From the NCBI GenBank assembly GCA_944325735.1, contig CALVBI010000001.1:372001-436000 (forward strand): a DNA stretch of 64,000 nt, given 5' to 3'. The stretch's first letter is position 1. Every line of letters starts with the position of its first letter. The notes under the pieces were generated by a model that searched no databases, had not been told where the DNA came from, and saw only the letters and a list, made by a program, of their open reading frames with translations. This stretch comes from Candidatus Gastranaerophilales bacterium. GTDB lineage: Bacteria > Cyanobacteriota > Vampirovibrionia > Gastranaerophilales > Gastranaerophilaceae. Shown piece by piece: positions 17,220-26,743 of this stretch. The position numbers and the translations under genes were made by a program.

Positions 17220-18053
17220 ATGAAGACTATAAAATTAACGAAAATGCAAGGTTGTGGAAACGATTTTGTAATTATTGATTACCCCGAATTTGAAAAGACC
17301 GGAATGAAAATGGATGAACTTGCAAAAAAAGTTTGTGATAGAAATTTCGGAGTTGGTGCAGATGGTATGATTATTCCAAAACTGGATACAAAAGATACTG
17401 ATTTAGGTTGGTATTTTTATAATTCAGATGGTTCTACCGCTCAAATGTGCGGTAATGGTATGAGATGTTTTGCGAAATATGCTTATGATAACAAACTTGT
17501 TGATAAAAAAGCATTTAGTGTTCAAACTCTTGCAGGTGTGATAAAACCTGAACTTTTAGAAAACGGTTTAATCAAAGTAAATATGGGCAAACCTATTTTA
17601 GAGGATAAAAAAATTCCTTTCTGGGGCGAAAGAAAATTGACTGCTCTTGATAGAGAATTTGAAATTACACCTGTTTCTATGGGAAATCCTCATTGTGTAA
17701 TTATTACAGATGAAGATCCTATGGAATTGGCTGTTAAATATGGCCCTGTGATTGAAAAACACGAATATTTTCCTGAAAAAACTAATACTGAATTTGTTAA
17801 AGTTAAATCTCGTATGGAAATTGATATGAGAGTATATGAACGTGGTTGCGGGATTACTCTAGCTTGTGGTACAGGTGCATGTGCCAGCGTTGTTTCTTGT
17901 GTTTTAAATAACTTAACAGAACAAAAGGTGAAAGTTAATCTTTTAGGTGGGCCTGTATTCGTTGAATGGCAAGGTTCTAAGGACGATACTGAGAAAGATA
18001 TTTTCTTAATCGGTTCTGCAAATTACAGCTTTTTTGCAGAGTATATATTGTAA
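17220..18053 (+). CDS. dapF: Diaminopimelate epimerase
   Basis: DapF interconverts LL- and meso-diaminopimelate for lysine and peptidoglycan synthesis in the cytoplasm. The 277 residues are typical. Both catalytic cysteines are visible: Cys77 in MCGNGMRC and the second in ACGTGAC in the last quarter. The N-terminal KMQGCGNDFVIID signature is intact. AAGGAT precedes the ATG. Meso-DAP use agrees with a Gram-negative-type wall. Confidence 0.96.
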   Translation: MKTIKLTKMQGCGNDFVIIDYPEFEKTGMKMDELAKKVCDRNFGVGADGMIIPKLDTKDTDLGWYFYNSDGSTAQMCGNGMRCFAKYAYDNKLVDKKAFSVQTLAGVIKPELLENGLIKVNMGKPILEDKKIPFWGERKLTALDREFEITPVSMGNPHCVIITDEDPMELAVKYGPVIEKHEYFPEKTNTEFVKVKSRMEIDMRVYERGCGITLACGTGACASVVSCVLNNLTEQKVKVNLLGGPVFVEWQGSKDDTEKDIFLIGSANYSFFAEYIL

Positions 18054-18113
18054 AATCTCGTATTTCCATGGTAATATTGATTTATAGCCAAAATATAAAA
18101 AGGAGAAAATAAA

Positions 18114-18410
18114 ATGAAAAATTATGAATTATTAACTGTATTTAAGCCAAATTTAGATGCAGAAGAAGTAGATAAAGCAGTTGAAAGATTAGGCGCTTTA
18201 GTTTCTGAATTAGGCGGTAAAGTTGAATCTACAGATAAAACTGGTAGAAAAAAATTAGCTTACGATATCCAAAACTTTAGAGATGGATTTTTCGTTACTA
18301 CAGTTTTAAGCTTACCTGCTGAAAAAGTTGCTGAATTCAGACGTCAATTAAGATTAAGCGACAATATTTTAAGAACAATGTTCTTAGAATCATCAAAAGC
18401 AGCAGTTTAG
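18114..18410 (+). CDS. rpsF: 30S ribosomal protein S6
   Basis: S6 binds 16S rRNA with S18 in the platform of the small subunit. The 98-residue protein starts MKNYELLTVF and has the S6 strand TGRKKLAYDI and C-terminal DNILRTMFL. AAGGAG sits ideally before the ATG. It leads the conserved rpsF-ssb-rpsR order. Confidence 0.96.
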   Translation: MKNYELLTVFKPNLDAEEVDKAVERLGALVSELGGKVESTDKTGRKKLAYDIQNFRDGFFVTTVLSLPAEKVAEFRRQLRLSDNILRTMFLESSKAAV

Positions 18411-18467
18411 TTAAAAAGAAAGGATATATTTGTAAAATTCTTTGCAAATATATATGATGGGTGAAAG

Positions 18468-18869
18468 ATGTCACTTGCAAAATCAGTAGTTACAGGAACA
18501 GTTTATAGAGCACCGGAAAAACGTTTTACTCAAAATAACGTTGCAGTGTCTGCTTTTGTTCTTAATATCGGCGAAAGAGAAGAAACTTTGATTAGAGTAT
18601 TATCAAAAAGAAATGCTCTTGATGAAATTGTTTCTTCATTGACTAAAGGTGAAAGAGTTCTTGTAGAAGGCAGACTTCAAACAGCTGCTGTTAAAATGGA
18701 CGATGGCTCTGAAAAAAGAATCTATGAAATCGATGCTAATACAATCGAAATTTTAGGTGAAGGAGCTTCAGTTCCTGCTAATCAAAAATTTGGAACAGAA
18801 GAAATCGTTAAATTTGAATCAGATGATATGTCAAATGAGTTAATTAACGAAGACGAAATTCCATTTTAG
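18468..18869 (+). CDS. ssb: Single-stranded DNA-binding protein
   Basis: This 133-residue SSB has an OB fold (residues 1-100) and a short linker ending in the acidic tip NEDEIPF, the site that recruits repair and replication proteins. It lies between rpsF and rpsR, as is usual. The OB domain is somewhat divergent from E. coli SSB. The immediate 3' side carries a small hairpin (GGAGC-GTAATA-GCTCC) before rpsR. Confidence 0.92.
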   Translation: MSLAKSVVTGTVYRAPEKRFTQNNVAVSAFVLNIGEREETLIRVLSKRNALDEIVSSLTKGERVLVEGRLQTAAVKMDDGSEKRIYEIDANTIEILGEGASVPANQKFGTEEIVKFESDDMSNELINEDEIPF

Positions 18870-18976
18870 GAGCGTAATAGCTCCACCCGCCAATTAGATT
18901 TTGCATAACTTTGCAAATGATTGGAAAAATATAAAAATAATAAGTAGTACAAAATAAAATAGGCTAGAAAGGCTAA

Positions 18977-19219
18977 ATGAAAAAAATGGCAAGACAAGAC
19001 GCATCAGATAAGAAAAAACGTAAAAATTGCAGTCTTTGTGCAGACAAAGTAGAAGCAATTGATTACAAAGATGCAGCTAAATTAAAAAGATACTTGACTG
19101 AAGCAGGAAAAATTATTCCTCGCAGAATTACAGGTAACTGTGCTAAGCACCAAAGAATGATTGTAAGAGCAATCAAACGTGCTAGAGAAGCTGCAATTAT
19201 CGATTACGTTTTCGATTAA
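18977..19219 (+). CDS. rpsR: 30S ribosomal protein S18
   Basis: S18 partners S6 in the 30S platform. The 80-residue protein has the CSLC motif near residue 18, and [25 protein letters not shown] split over its second half is the family signature. AAAGG precedes ATG 18977; ATG 18986 (MARQD) is an alternative start. It ends the rpsF-ssb-rpsR operon and is followed by an intrinsic terminator. Confidence 0.95.
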   Translation: MKKMARQDASDKKKRKNCSLCADKVEAIDYKDAAKLKRYLTEAGKIIPRRITGNCAKHQRMIVRAIKRAREAAIIDYVFD

Positions 19220-19227
19220 TTTGAAAG

Positions 19228-19266
19228 AAAAAAGACCGATAAATATTTTATTGGTCTTTTTTTTAT
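19228..19266 (+). terminator. Intrinsic terminator after rpsR
   Basis: AAGACC and GGTCTT flank a loop of about 15 bases and are followed by a T-run. A-rich sequence on the other side makes it bidirectional; it also reaches the stop codon of the convergent gene at 19263. Confidence 0.8.
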
Positions 19267-20534
19267 TTTTTATTTTCAAAAATTATTTTGTAATACATAT
19301 CTGCTTTCACATATTTATTTATTGGTTTCTTTTTCCACAATTTTATATTAATTTCTGCAGGTAGTCTTCTAACTGAAAACATTAAATCATTTTGCATTGG
19401 AGAAATATTATTACAGCCATCTTTGTATTTACAGCTTCCGCCTAGATGTATGTAATCTCTAAATGTTGATATATCTTTTGTTGCGTTATTGTACTCAGAA
19501 TGCATTTTTATATTTTTTGTATCAAATATATACATATATTCATATCCAAAATCTCTGGCATTTAATCCTGATAATTGGATTACATATCTTGATGATTGTC
19601 CGTTTATGTTTGATCTAAATTTCAAGAATTTTTTTGTTAATTCATATTTAGCAACAATTAATTTTTCTTTTTCATCATGTTGTAATGAAATAGGTAAAAA
19701 GTTAGAATAATCAGATGTGCAAAATTCTTTGTTAGAACCAATATCCCAAGGTATATATGGCATACTCAATCCGACCAAAGTATTTGGGTTATTCATTAGA
19801 ACACTCACTTTTGATGGACCTTGAATATTTTCGTGGTAATCACCTTTATAGTTTAATTGATTACATTTGATTGAACCCCACCAAGGTTTGTTATCCACTA
19901 TGCTTCCAAATACAACTGTGTTTGGTTCATAATTCTCTTTGTTAAATAGGGAATTTTTAACATGTTGTTTTCTAATATCAAATATTTGCTGTTTAGATAA
20001 ATAGTCATATTCAGATGTAGGATTTACTTTTAGTGCTTGAAAAGTTGAATAATCATTAATTTTTAAAATATTTTTATCGTTATGTCCGAAAATAAAAAAT
20101 GGGAAAAAATAAAATATAATAACTAAGAATATAATAATTTTAGCAGATACTAAAACACTTACCGGTAATTTTTCTAATAAAAGTGGTGCATTAAATTTAC
20201 TCTCATGTTTATCAAGTCTTTTTTCTAAATCCTTTATATTTTTATAAAAATAGATACAATCTTTTTTAGATTGTTTTGCAATCTCATTATTAGGATCAAT
20301 TTCTAAAATTTTTTCATATGTGAAGATAGCATTGTCATAATCGTTGATTAATTCGTAATAAAATCCTTTTAAAGATAGAACTTCTGTATTTTCTGGATCA
20401 AAAGTGAGAAGCTCATCTATTTCATTTATTAGTTTTTCTATTTCATCTTTTTTTGATTTTAAATTTGAGGGTTCAATAGTCTCAATAAAACTTTCAATTT
20501 TTTCAAGTCTTGATTGGAATTCTTCTTTATTCAT
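19263..20534 (-). CDS. TPR-containing membrane protein
   Basis: The 423-residue protein starts with coiled-coil-like helices. TPR-like helices follow around residues 40-95 (TFDPENTEVLSLKGFYYELI, then a second pair ending in DPNN). One membrane helix lies near residues 125-147, and a large C-terminal domain beyond it is probably exported. That domain has four cysteines (including CKYKDGC) that could form disulfides or bind a ligand. GAGGG precedes the ATG. It lies 4 bases downstream of another membrane protein on the same strand. No family recognised. Confidence 0.6.
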   Translation of the reverse strand: MNKEEFQSRLEKIESFIETIEPSNLKSKKDEIEKLINEIDELLTFDPENTEVLSLKGFYYELINDYDNAIFTYEKILEIDPNNEIAKQSKKDCIYFYKNIKDLEKRLDKHESKFNAPLLLEKLPVSVLVSAKIIIFLVIIFYFFPFFIFGHNDKNILKINDYSTFQALKVNPTSEYDYLSKQQIFDIRKQHVKNSLFNKENYEPNTVVFGSIVDNKPWWGSIKCNQLNYKGDYHENIQGPSKVSVLMNNPNTLVGLSMPYIPWDIGSNKEFCTSDYSNFLPISLQHDEKEKLIVAKYELTKKFLKFRSNINGQSSRYVIQLSGLNARDFGYEYMYIFDTKNIKMHSEYNNATKDISTFRDYIHLGGSCKYKDGCNNISPMQNDLMFSVRRLPAEINIKLWKKKPINKYVKADMYYKIIFENKK

Positions 20535-20538
20535 ATTA

Positions 20539-21423
20539 TTACCCTCTATATTTTCTTTCTCTTAATTTGTCTGCAATTAGCCAAATATCAATTATAAATG
20601 ATGCAATTATCAGGACAAAAAATGGTAAACATACTATAAATAAGTTACTTTTGTATGCAGATTCAATTACATCTTTTGCAGTATATGCAATTGTAGTACC
20701 TATAATAAACAATACAATTGACAAATATTTAAAATTTAGTTCTCCTTGATTTGATAATATTTGTTTAAAACCTTTATTTAAATAATTATCAATTTTTTCT
20801 TTAATATCATTTGTGTTACCGGGACCTGAAAAATTATATGTAAAATTATTCACACCTCTTGTGTAGTCAATAATTTTATAAATTGTCCGCATAGGAAAAC
20901 TTGATGTATTTGAAAGAGAAAATGTTTTATTATTCAAGACTTTAAAATTTAATACAATTTCTTTTAATGCAGTTGTATACCCGTATTTTGTCCTCACAAG
21001 ATCTGTAATAATAGTAAGTTCAAGTGAATTTATATCACTATATCCGCATACAAAATTGTATTGTGGTCTGTTGAAATTGAAATTTATTCTTCCTTGTAAA
21101 AAATCTATAGATTTAAGATTTAATTTAGAATTAAATTCCTTTAAAGCTTTTTGTCTTGTAATAATAGATAAAATAAATCCTAAATAGACAACTAATGGTA
21201 AAATTATAAATAAAACCCAAGCCATCCAAAAACCGTCAGGTTCTATTGCGAAGACAGTATTAAACGCATTTTTTACCCAATTACAAAAACTCTCTATAGA
21301 TGCAGCTTCGGAAATATTCATGAAATAAGCTAATAAAAGTGCAACAGTATAAATTATACTGAATATTCCCCACATTATGGGCATACTTAATGAAGTTTTT
21401 TGTGAAACGTTATTTATATGCAT
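20539..21423 (-). CDS. Hypothetical multi-pass membrane protein
   Basis: This 294-residue protein has an N-terminal pair of membrane helices (about 15-40 and 60-90) and a C-terminal pair (about 225-245 and 255-285), with a soluble middle domain of about 125 residues. The layout is seen in many small envelope proteins without known function. It is cotranscribed with the TPR membrane protein. AGGTTGG is a weak ribosome-binding site. No motif identifies a reaction. Confidence 0.55.
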   Translation of the reverse strand: MHINNVSQKTSLSMPIMWGIFSIIYTVALLLAYFMNISEAASIESFCNWVKNAFNTVFAIEPDGFWMAWVLFIILPLVVYLGFILSIITRQKALKEFNSKLNLKSIDFLQGRINFNFNRPQYNFVCGYSDINSLELTIITDLVRTKYGYTTALKEIVLNFKVLNNKTFSLSNTSSFPMRTIYKIIDYTRGVNNFTYNFSGPGNTNDIKEKIDNYLNKGFKQILSNQGELNFKYLSIVLFIIGTTIAYTAKDVIESAYKSNLFIVCLPFFVLIIASFIIDIWLIADKLRERKYRG

Positions 21424-21475
21424 ATAACCAACCTTTTTTCATTATACAGATTTTTAGGAAATTGTAAATATGAAT

Positions 21476-22258
21476 TTAGTTTTGTTCAATTAATTTTAAT
21501 CTTTGTTTAGTTGACGGGTGAGTTGAAAAATATTGTAGATATTCAGGCATTTTATCTTTTTTCTCCAAGAATTTGAAAAATTCTATAGCACCAGTATTTC
21601 TACCATATAATTTGTAAACTATTTTGTTTGCGTATAAGTCAGCTTCTTTTTCTTGTTTTCTTGAATAGTTTAAGCTATTTAAGTCAGAAATACTATTTAT
21701 AGTTATATCTATATTATTATTTCCTGCAGAAAATATTGATATTACAGCAGATATAATAATTTGTCTGCTTATTGTTTTTAAATGATCTCTGTGTGCGTAA
21801 TGTCCGAGTTCATGTGCAAGTATAAATGTCAGAACTTCTTCATCTTTAATTTCTTTTAGTAAACCTTTTGTGAAAAATATTGTACCGTTTGGTGTTACAA
21901 AGGCATTAATTTCTTTTTTATCTATTTTATAGATAGGAAACTTTGATTTACCTTGTAATTTTTTATCCAAAGGTACAATTTCATCTCTTATATTTTCAAG
22001 AACTTCAATATCTTTATCTCTATTTTCTACAATAGGGTTTATGCTATAAGAAAAAGCGTTTTCAATTTTCATTTGGGTTTCATCTGACATTCTATCAATG
22101 AAAAAATTTCCGATTGTATCTGCAAAAATATATAGTCCAAAAATTAGTGCTACAATGCCTGAAATTAAAATTATAAATTCAATTCCGACATTAGATTTCC
22201 CGACATTTACATTGTCTTCTATTACGTTTAAATATCTTTCTTCCAGACTTTTATTCAT
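21476..22258 (-). CDS. M48-family membrane metalloprotease
   Basis: A 260-residue zinc protease with one N-terminal membrane helix (about residues 25-50). HELGHYAHRDH gives the HExxH zinc site, and the third ligand is Glu in KEADLYA. The end, STHPSTKQRLKLIE, is the typical C-terminal motif of the HtpX/Oma1-like M48 group. Such enzymes degrade misfolded membrane or periplasmic proteins. The protease lies in a run with two YbjQ-family genes and overlaps the next gene upstream by 8 bases, suggesting translational coupling. Confidence 0.88.
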   Translation of the reverse strand: MNKSLEERYLNVIEDNVNVGKSNVGIEFIILISGIVALIFGLYIFADTIGNFFIDRMSDETQMKIENAFSYSINPIVENRDKDIEVLENIRDEIVPLDKKLQGKSKFPIYKIDKKEINAFVTPNGTIFFTKGLLKEIKDEEVLTFILAHELGHYAHRDHLKTISRQIIISAVISIFSAGNNNIDITINSISDLNSLNYSRKQEKEADLYANKIVYKLYGRNTGAIEFFKFLEKKDKMPEYLQYFSTHPSTKQRLKLIEQN

Positions 22259-22700
22259 AAGTTATTGCTGTTCCGTATGCAATAATTGCACATTGAGGTA
22301 CACTTTCTTTACCGTATGTTTCATTTATCATAACAGATTCTATACGTGCATTTATGATGAAGTTTGCGCCTCTAGCTTTTTCTCTCATGCGTAAAACTGC
22401 TTCTCTTCTGCCTCTATCAAGAACAGATTCAAAAGTAGTCAATCTACCGCCGAAGAAGTTTTTCAAAGAAGCAACGAAGTTTTTAAAATAATCGCCGCTG
22501 ATTACGCATTCACCTGTTACAAGTTCAATTTTTTTTATTTTTTTATTTGTATGCCAAGTTTTTGCCCCAAAGTTTACAATAGGTTTTCTGATTAAGGCAA
22601 TTTCTCTTTTTCTAATATTTTCAAAATGTCGTTTTTCTATTATTGTACCTGTAATAAAAGTTATGCCCAAAATTACAAGTAGAAATATTATATCACTCAT
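22251..22700 (-). CDS. YbjQ-family protein with membrane anchor
   Basis: This 149-residue protein has an N-terminal membrane helix (DIIFLLVILGITFITGTII) followed by a YbjQ/UPF0145-type domain: TGECVISGDYFKNF, then FFGGRLTTFESVLDRGRREA, and the closing AIIAYGTA. The family forms pentamers and is annotated as possibly heavy-metal binding. It adjoins a second, soluble copy of the family. The function is not established. Confidence 0.75.
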   Translation of the reverse strand: MSDIIFLLVILGITFITGTIIEKRHFENIRKREIALIRKPIVNFGAKTWHTNKKIKKIELVTGECVISGDYFKNFVASLKNFFGGRLTTFESVLDRGRREAVLRMREKARGANFIINARIESVMINETYGKESVPQCAIIAYGTAITYE

Positions 22701-22708
22701 CTTATACT

Positions 22709-23032
22709 TTATCCTTTTGGTTGAACTTTTACGGCAGTACCATATGCGTATACTTCAGCAGCACCTACTGTAACTGATGATGTTGCTAATCTTACATTAA
22801 CTACTGCATTTGCTCCCATTTTAACTGCTTGTTCTTGCATTCTTGCAATAGCTTCCTTACGTGCTTCTGTTAAAAGTTCTGTATAACTTTTTAACTCTCC
22901 GCCTACCATGTTCTTTAGACCTGCACCAAAATCTTTAATAGCATTTTTAGCTCTTACAGTGCTGCCTGTCACAAGACCATACTGTGCAACGATATTCATT
23001 CCAGGCACAGTTTCAATATTTGTTAAAATCAT
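22709..23032 (-). CDS. YbjQ/UPF0145-family protein
   Basis: From ATG 23032 the protein is 107 residues (MILTNIETVPGMNIV), the usual YbjQ length and N-terminus; GGAGG lies 8 bases before it. Earlier starts at 23038 or 23083 are possible but fit worse. VTGSTVRAKNAI, GGELKSYTELLTEARKEA and the last YAYGTAVKV strand match the family. YbjQ proteins are small pentameric proteins of uncertain function. Two copies lie side by side, one with a membrane anchor, next to an M48 protease. Confidence 0.85.
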   Translation of the reverse strand: MILTNIETVPGMNIVAQYGLVTGSTVRAKNAIKDFGAGLKNMVGGELKSYTELLTEARKEAIARMQEQAVKMGANAVVNVRLATSSVTVGAAEVYAYGTAVKVQPKG

Positions 23033-23096
23033 TTTCATAACCTCCGCTTTGATATTATCATCGAAAGGAGGTTTTGAAATCATATACTTATATTAG

Positions 23097-24578
23097 TTAT
23101 TTAATTACTTCAATAGTGTTGTAATCTACAAGATATGGCATATGTTCTTCTGTGATTAATTCACCAGGTAGTAAAACCGCAATTCCCGGAGGACATTCTG
23201 CTATTACTTCAGCTGCAATTCTGCCTACTGCATGTTCTTTTGGAATAACTTCTTTGTGAGAATAGAATGCTTCACGAAGTGTCATTTTAATAATCGGAGT
23301 CAGCATAGGCATATGTTTTTTCTTTTCAAGATAGCATATATCTGTGTAATTTGTTTTATCAATTTGTTGTAAGCATTTTACAAGATATTGCATATCAGCT
23401 CTTGTATTACCTATGTTAGAAAGTATTAAAAGACCTGCATCTGAAGCACTTTCAACTTCTATATTGAAATCAATTTCCAAAATAGATTCAAGACGTTTGC
23501 CTGATAATCTGTCATCTCTGATAAATACTTTTGTAATATCTGTTTTGTAACCAAAATCAGGTCTTAAGTGGTGAATATGTTCTAATTTATCAATTTCACG
23601 TCTTAAATATTTTGCGTTTTGTACTGCACGTTCAAGTTGTTTTTTTCCTCTAGGGCTGTCAAGATTTGCACGAGCAGCATCGAGACTTGCTAATAGCATT
23701 AATGAAGGACTTGTTGTATGTAAAAGTTTTAGAGCTTTTTCTACTGCATCGCAATCTAATTTTGAATTTTCTGCAATGTGCAACATAGAACTTTGGCTCA
23801 TACTTCCGCCTGTTTTGTGTAAAGAATGAACAACCGCATCTGCTCCAAGTTTCAAAGCAGTTGTTGGAAGATGATTGTTAAAATTCCATAGGCAGGCATG
23901 AGCTTCATCAACAATTAAAGGTACATTGTATTTTTTGCACACTTCAGCAATTGATTTTACATCAGATACAACCCCTTCATAAGTCGGGTTTGTAATCCAT
24001 ACCATTCCTGCATCACTGTTTTTTGATAGCATTTCTTCAACGCTTTCAGGAGTAACGTTACCCCAAATTCCCCATTCATCAAATTTTTTAGGGATTAGCC
24101 ATAATGGTTCTGCTCCTGAAATAATCATACCTGTTAAAATTGATCTATGACAATTTCTATTTGTAACAATTTTTTGACCTTTTTTAGTCAATCCCATTGC
24201 TAATGCTAAATTACCTGCAGTTGAACCATTTATTAAAAAGAAAGTTTTTTTAGCTCCAAAAGCTTTTGCAGCTAGTTCTTGAGCTTCTTTAATAGGACCT
24301 GTTGCAGGATGTAATGTGCCCAATCCGTCAAATTCATCTGTAGTGTCTATAGATAGGGCTTTTGTACCTATAAGTTTTTTAAACTCAGGCAAAGAACCAT
24401 TACCTTTTGTGTGACCAGGAATGTGAAATTGATAAGTCGGATTTTCATAAGCATTTTTTAAAGCTTCTACAATCGGGGCTTTTACTTTTACTTTTGAAAT
24501 TTTTTCTTGTTGTTTTAGCATATTTAGGGTTTCCAATTTTTTGCGTGGGTAATTTTTCTTTTTTGTTACATTTGTCAT
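23097..24578 (-). CDS. Orn/Lys/Arg decarboxylase family, PLP-dependent
   Basis: This 493-residue fold-type I PLP enzyme belongs to the short group related to SpeA of Bacillus and the CAD/LdcC group. It starts with FHIPGHTKG, the family signature. The PLP lysine is in HSLHKTGGSM and the PLP phosphate is bound near NGSTAGNL. It probably decarboxylates arginine to agmatine or lysine to cadaverine; the substrate cannot be read from motifs. A spermidine synthase at 32929 in the same window favours a polyamine role. TATATT lies 7 bases before ATG without a Shine-Dalgarno. Confidence 0.9.
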   Translation of the reverse strand: MTNVTKKKNYPRKKLETLNMLKQQEKISKVKVKAPIVEALKNAYENPTYQFHIPGHTKGNGSLPEFKKLIGTKALSIDTTDEFDGLGTLHPATGPIKEAQELAAKAFGAKKTFFLINGSTAGNLALAMGLTKKGQKIVTNRNCHRSILTGMIISGAEPLWLIPKKFDEWGIWGNVTPESVEEMLSKNSDAGMVWITNPTYEGVVSDVKSIAEVCKKYNVPLIVDEAHACLWNFNNHLPTTALKLGADAVVHSLHKTGGSMSQSSMLHIAENSKLDCDAVEKALKLLHTTSPSLMLLASLDAARANLDSPRGKKQLERAVQNAKYLRREIDKLEHIHHLRPDFGYKTDITKVFIRDDRLSGKRLESILEIDFNIEVESASDAGLLILSNIGNTRADMQYLVKCLQQIDKTNYTDICYLEKKKHMPMLTPIIKMTLREAFYSHKEVIPKEHAVGRIAAEVIAECPPGIAVLLPGELITEEHMPYLVDYNTIEVIK

Positions 24579-24639
24579 AATTATTAATATACACTAAAAA
24601 AATTTTTTTTTGCATATATTTTGTGTTACATTAATATTT

Positions 24640-25959
24640 GTGAACTATTTTTTTAAAAGGATAGCTTTAATACTTATTTTAATTATGCTTGCCCCACCTG
24701 TGTTTGCCTTCGGAAAGACAAAACACAAGGAAGTTAGTCCTGTGGAAAATCAAGAAGTAATTCATCTTGATGTTACTAAAAATGATAGTGATTTGTCAGG
24801 GGAAAATCAAGTTCCTGAAAATCCAAAACAAAAAAATGATGATTGGGTGCAAAAAGATATAATTCGAGATAACGTAGATACAGAGTTCTCTATCTTTGAT
24901 AACTTGATTGATACCGATAAAGATTCTGATCACCCTTTTAAAATTGAAGAAGAGTCTCTTTTTGGAAGAATTTATAAAAAGAAATTAGAAAGAACTTCTA
25001 TTCCTTCATTTTTATTAAAAGATGAATTGACTTTTAAATATAAAAAAGGTCCTATTGATAAAGTCCAATTTTACGGAGCTTATCAAGGAAATATGGGATT
25101 TGATTTTTCTGGGGCTGATTATGATACAGATTACGGTTTTGGATTTATGGAAGCCGGCGTTGTTGGGGATTTCAAAGATAAAAATACCGATTTTAAATTA
25201 CAATTTAATTTTAAAAACGGCGAAAACAGAACATATTTACAAGGTCTTGTGACAGATGCGTATATTATGAACACAAGAATACCTCACCACAAAATTATCG
25301 TTGGTAATTCTCGAAATCAAGTAGGTTTTGAAGGCGGTATGGGATCTTATGTGTTACCTTTTGCAATGCGTTCGCAAATTTCAAGAACTTTCGGTAATAC
25401 AAGAGCTTTAGGCGTGAGGGTTGTAGGTGACTATGATTTAGTTGACTATAGTGTTGCGTTGAATAGTTCTGACAGATTTTTTAAAGAATTTTTTCCGGGA
25501 GCTGAATTTACAGGCTGGGTAAACTTGAAACCTTTGGGTAAAACTGACGGAAAATACGGAACACTTGTATTAGGTGGCGGTCTGAATGCAGGGCATAATG
25601 ATACTGATTATACAGTAGGCGGAGCTTATGCAAGTTACAGATATAAAAAGTTTATGGCAAACTTTGAATACGCAATAGCAGACGGATACAACGGAACATA
25701 CAGAAGTACCGATAAAGCCGAAGGTTTTTATACAACTATCGGGTACAGGATTACACAAAAATTGCATATCCTGGCTCGTTATGACCAATTTGATCCAAAC
25801 CGAGATATTGCAAATAACAAGAGTCGAGAATATTCTGTTGGTTTGAATTATTTTATCAAAGGTCAGGCATTGCGTTTAATTTTGAATTATGTATTCTGTG
25901 ATAATGAAAATACCGAAGATAGTCATAGAATTATTCTCGGTACTCAAATTGTTTTATAA
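24640..25959 (+). CDS. Porin-like outer-membrane beta-barrel protein
   Basis: From GTG 24640 the product is 439 residues with a clean signal peptide (NYFFKRIALILILIMLA, cleavage after VFA). A start at 24610 would put extra hydrophobic residues ahead of it. An acidic Asn/Asp-rich stretch precedes an antiparallel beta region from about residue 120. This region alternates aromatic and polar residues and ends in a strand, HRIILGTQIVL. The N-terminal lipobox is absent. It is probably an outer-membrane channel; family and solute are not identifiable. No good Shine-Dalgarno is seen. Confidence 0.65.
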   Translation: MNYFFKRIALILILIMLAPPVFAFGKTKHKEVSPVENQEVIHLDVTKNDSDLSGENQVPENPKQKNDDWVQKDIIRDNVDTEFSIFDNLIDTDKDSDHPFKIEEESLFGRIYKKKLERTSIPSFLLKDELTFKYKKGPIDKVQFYGAYQGNMGFDFSGADYDTDYGFGFMEAGVVGDFKDKNTDFKLQFNFKNGENRTYLQGLVTDAYIMNTRIPHHKIIVGNSRNQVGFEGGMGSYVLPFAMRSQISRTFGNTRALGVRVVGDYDLVDYSVALNSSDRFFKEFFPGAEFTGWVNLKPLGKTDGKYGTLVLGGGLNAGHNDTDYTVGGAYASYRYKKFMANFEYAIADGYNGTYRSTDKAEGFYTTIGYRITQKLHILARYDQFDPNRDIANNKSREYSVGLNYFIKGQALRLILNYVFCDNENTEDSHRIILGTQIVL

Positions 25960-25976
25960 AACTAATTAATAATGCT

Positions 25977-26025
25977 AAAAATAGTGCAGAATTAAAATAA
26001 ATTGATTTATTTCTGCACTATTTTT
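25977..26025 (+). terminator. Intrinsic terminator after the porin gene
   Basis: AAAATAGTGCAGAA pairs with TTCTGCACTATTTT across a loop of about 20 bases, followed by T. It is symmetrical enough to work from both strands. Confidence 0.8.
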
Positions 26026-26092
26026 CTAAAATTCTTGATAAGCATAATCTTATAATCAAAGATTTACGTATAATGAATATGAAAATAAAATA

Positions 26093-26290
26093 TTAATCTT
26101 TTTTGTGTTTTACATCTTCTTTAATAACGATGAGGTTGTTTATAATTTTCATTGCGCAAGTTGGAAGTACAACGTCATTTAAGCCGTTTGCAATGCTGAT
26201 AATTTTTCCTGCGCCCAAAACTACTTCATCACCTTTGTAGAAGAATTTGTAGTCATCTTGTCTGTCTGAACGAATTGTGATTTGATCCAT
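26093..26290 (-). CDS. Small hypothetical protein
   Basis: A 65-residue protein beginning MDQITIRSDRQDDYKFF, with a Gly-rich strand (GDEVVLGAGKIISIANG), suggesting a small beta-barrel such as an SH3-like fold. AGAGG precedes the ATG at a good distance. It is 70 bases downstream of the nucleotidyltransferase-like gene and on the same strand. No family recognised. Confidence 0.55.
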   Translation of the reverse strand: MDQITIRSDRQDDYKFFYKGDEVVLGAGKIISIANGLNDVVLPTCAMKIINNLIVIKEDVKHKKD

Positions 26291-26360
26291 TTGTTTTTAC
26301 CTCTTTTTTTACTATTTCTATTAAATCCTTTTGTATTCTTTAAGTTTCTCTAAAACCTGA

Positions 26361-26702
26361 TTAGTGGGTGTTTGCTACACGCTCCCCTTTGTTGTTATAA
26401 AAAATTCCTTCTTCCATAACTTCTTCATAAATTTCTTCATCTTTTTTGAAACTTTCTTCTGTATATGGATATAAGTCAATGCATACGTCTAATTCAGTTT
26501 CAATTTTTCCGACAATAGGCCAAATTTGTTCTCTTTTTGATTTATCTTCAATATCAAAAAGAGCTGCAAGTTCAATATCTTCACCTTCATGCAATTCGCC
26601 GTCAGTGTGAATTCCGAATAAATACAAGCCTTTAAAATCTTTAAAGACACGATTGAAAGCAAATGCAATTTTTGAGATTACTTCATCAACAGATTTTGCC
26701 AT
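26361..26702 (-). CDS. Nucleotidyltransferase-like protein, probably degenerate
   Basis: This 113-residue protein has the shape of a minimal nucleotidyltransferase: LYLFGIHTDGELHEGEDIEL lines up with the GSxARG...SDIDL motif. The catalytic acidic pair is only partly kept (EDIEL) and the Ser/Arg of the GS motif are replaced, so activity is doubtful. A later DVCIDLYPY strand resembles the third acidic position. AAAGGAT precedes the ATG. It lies just downstream of hisS. It could be a structural relative of MNT antitoxins, but no HEPN partner is seen. Confidence 0.5.
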   Translation of the reverse strand: MAKSVDEVISKIAFAFNRVFKDFKGLYLFGIHTDGELHEGEDIELAALFDIEDKSKREQIWPIVGKIETELDVCIDLYPYTEESFKKDEEIYEEVMEEGIFYNNKGERVANTH

Positions 26703-26743
26703 TTTTGTTATCCTTTTAGATTTTTATATAACGTCCTTTTTGT

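Noticed and set aside
26361-26702. MNT/HEPN toxin-antitoxin pair
   Set aside because: The nucleotidyltransferase motif is degraded and no HEPN gene is adjacent.
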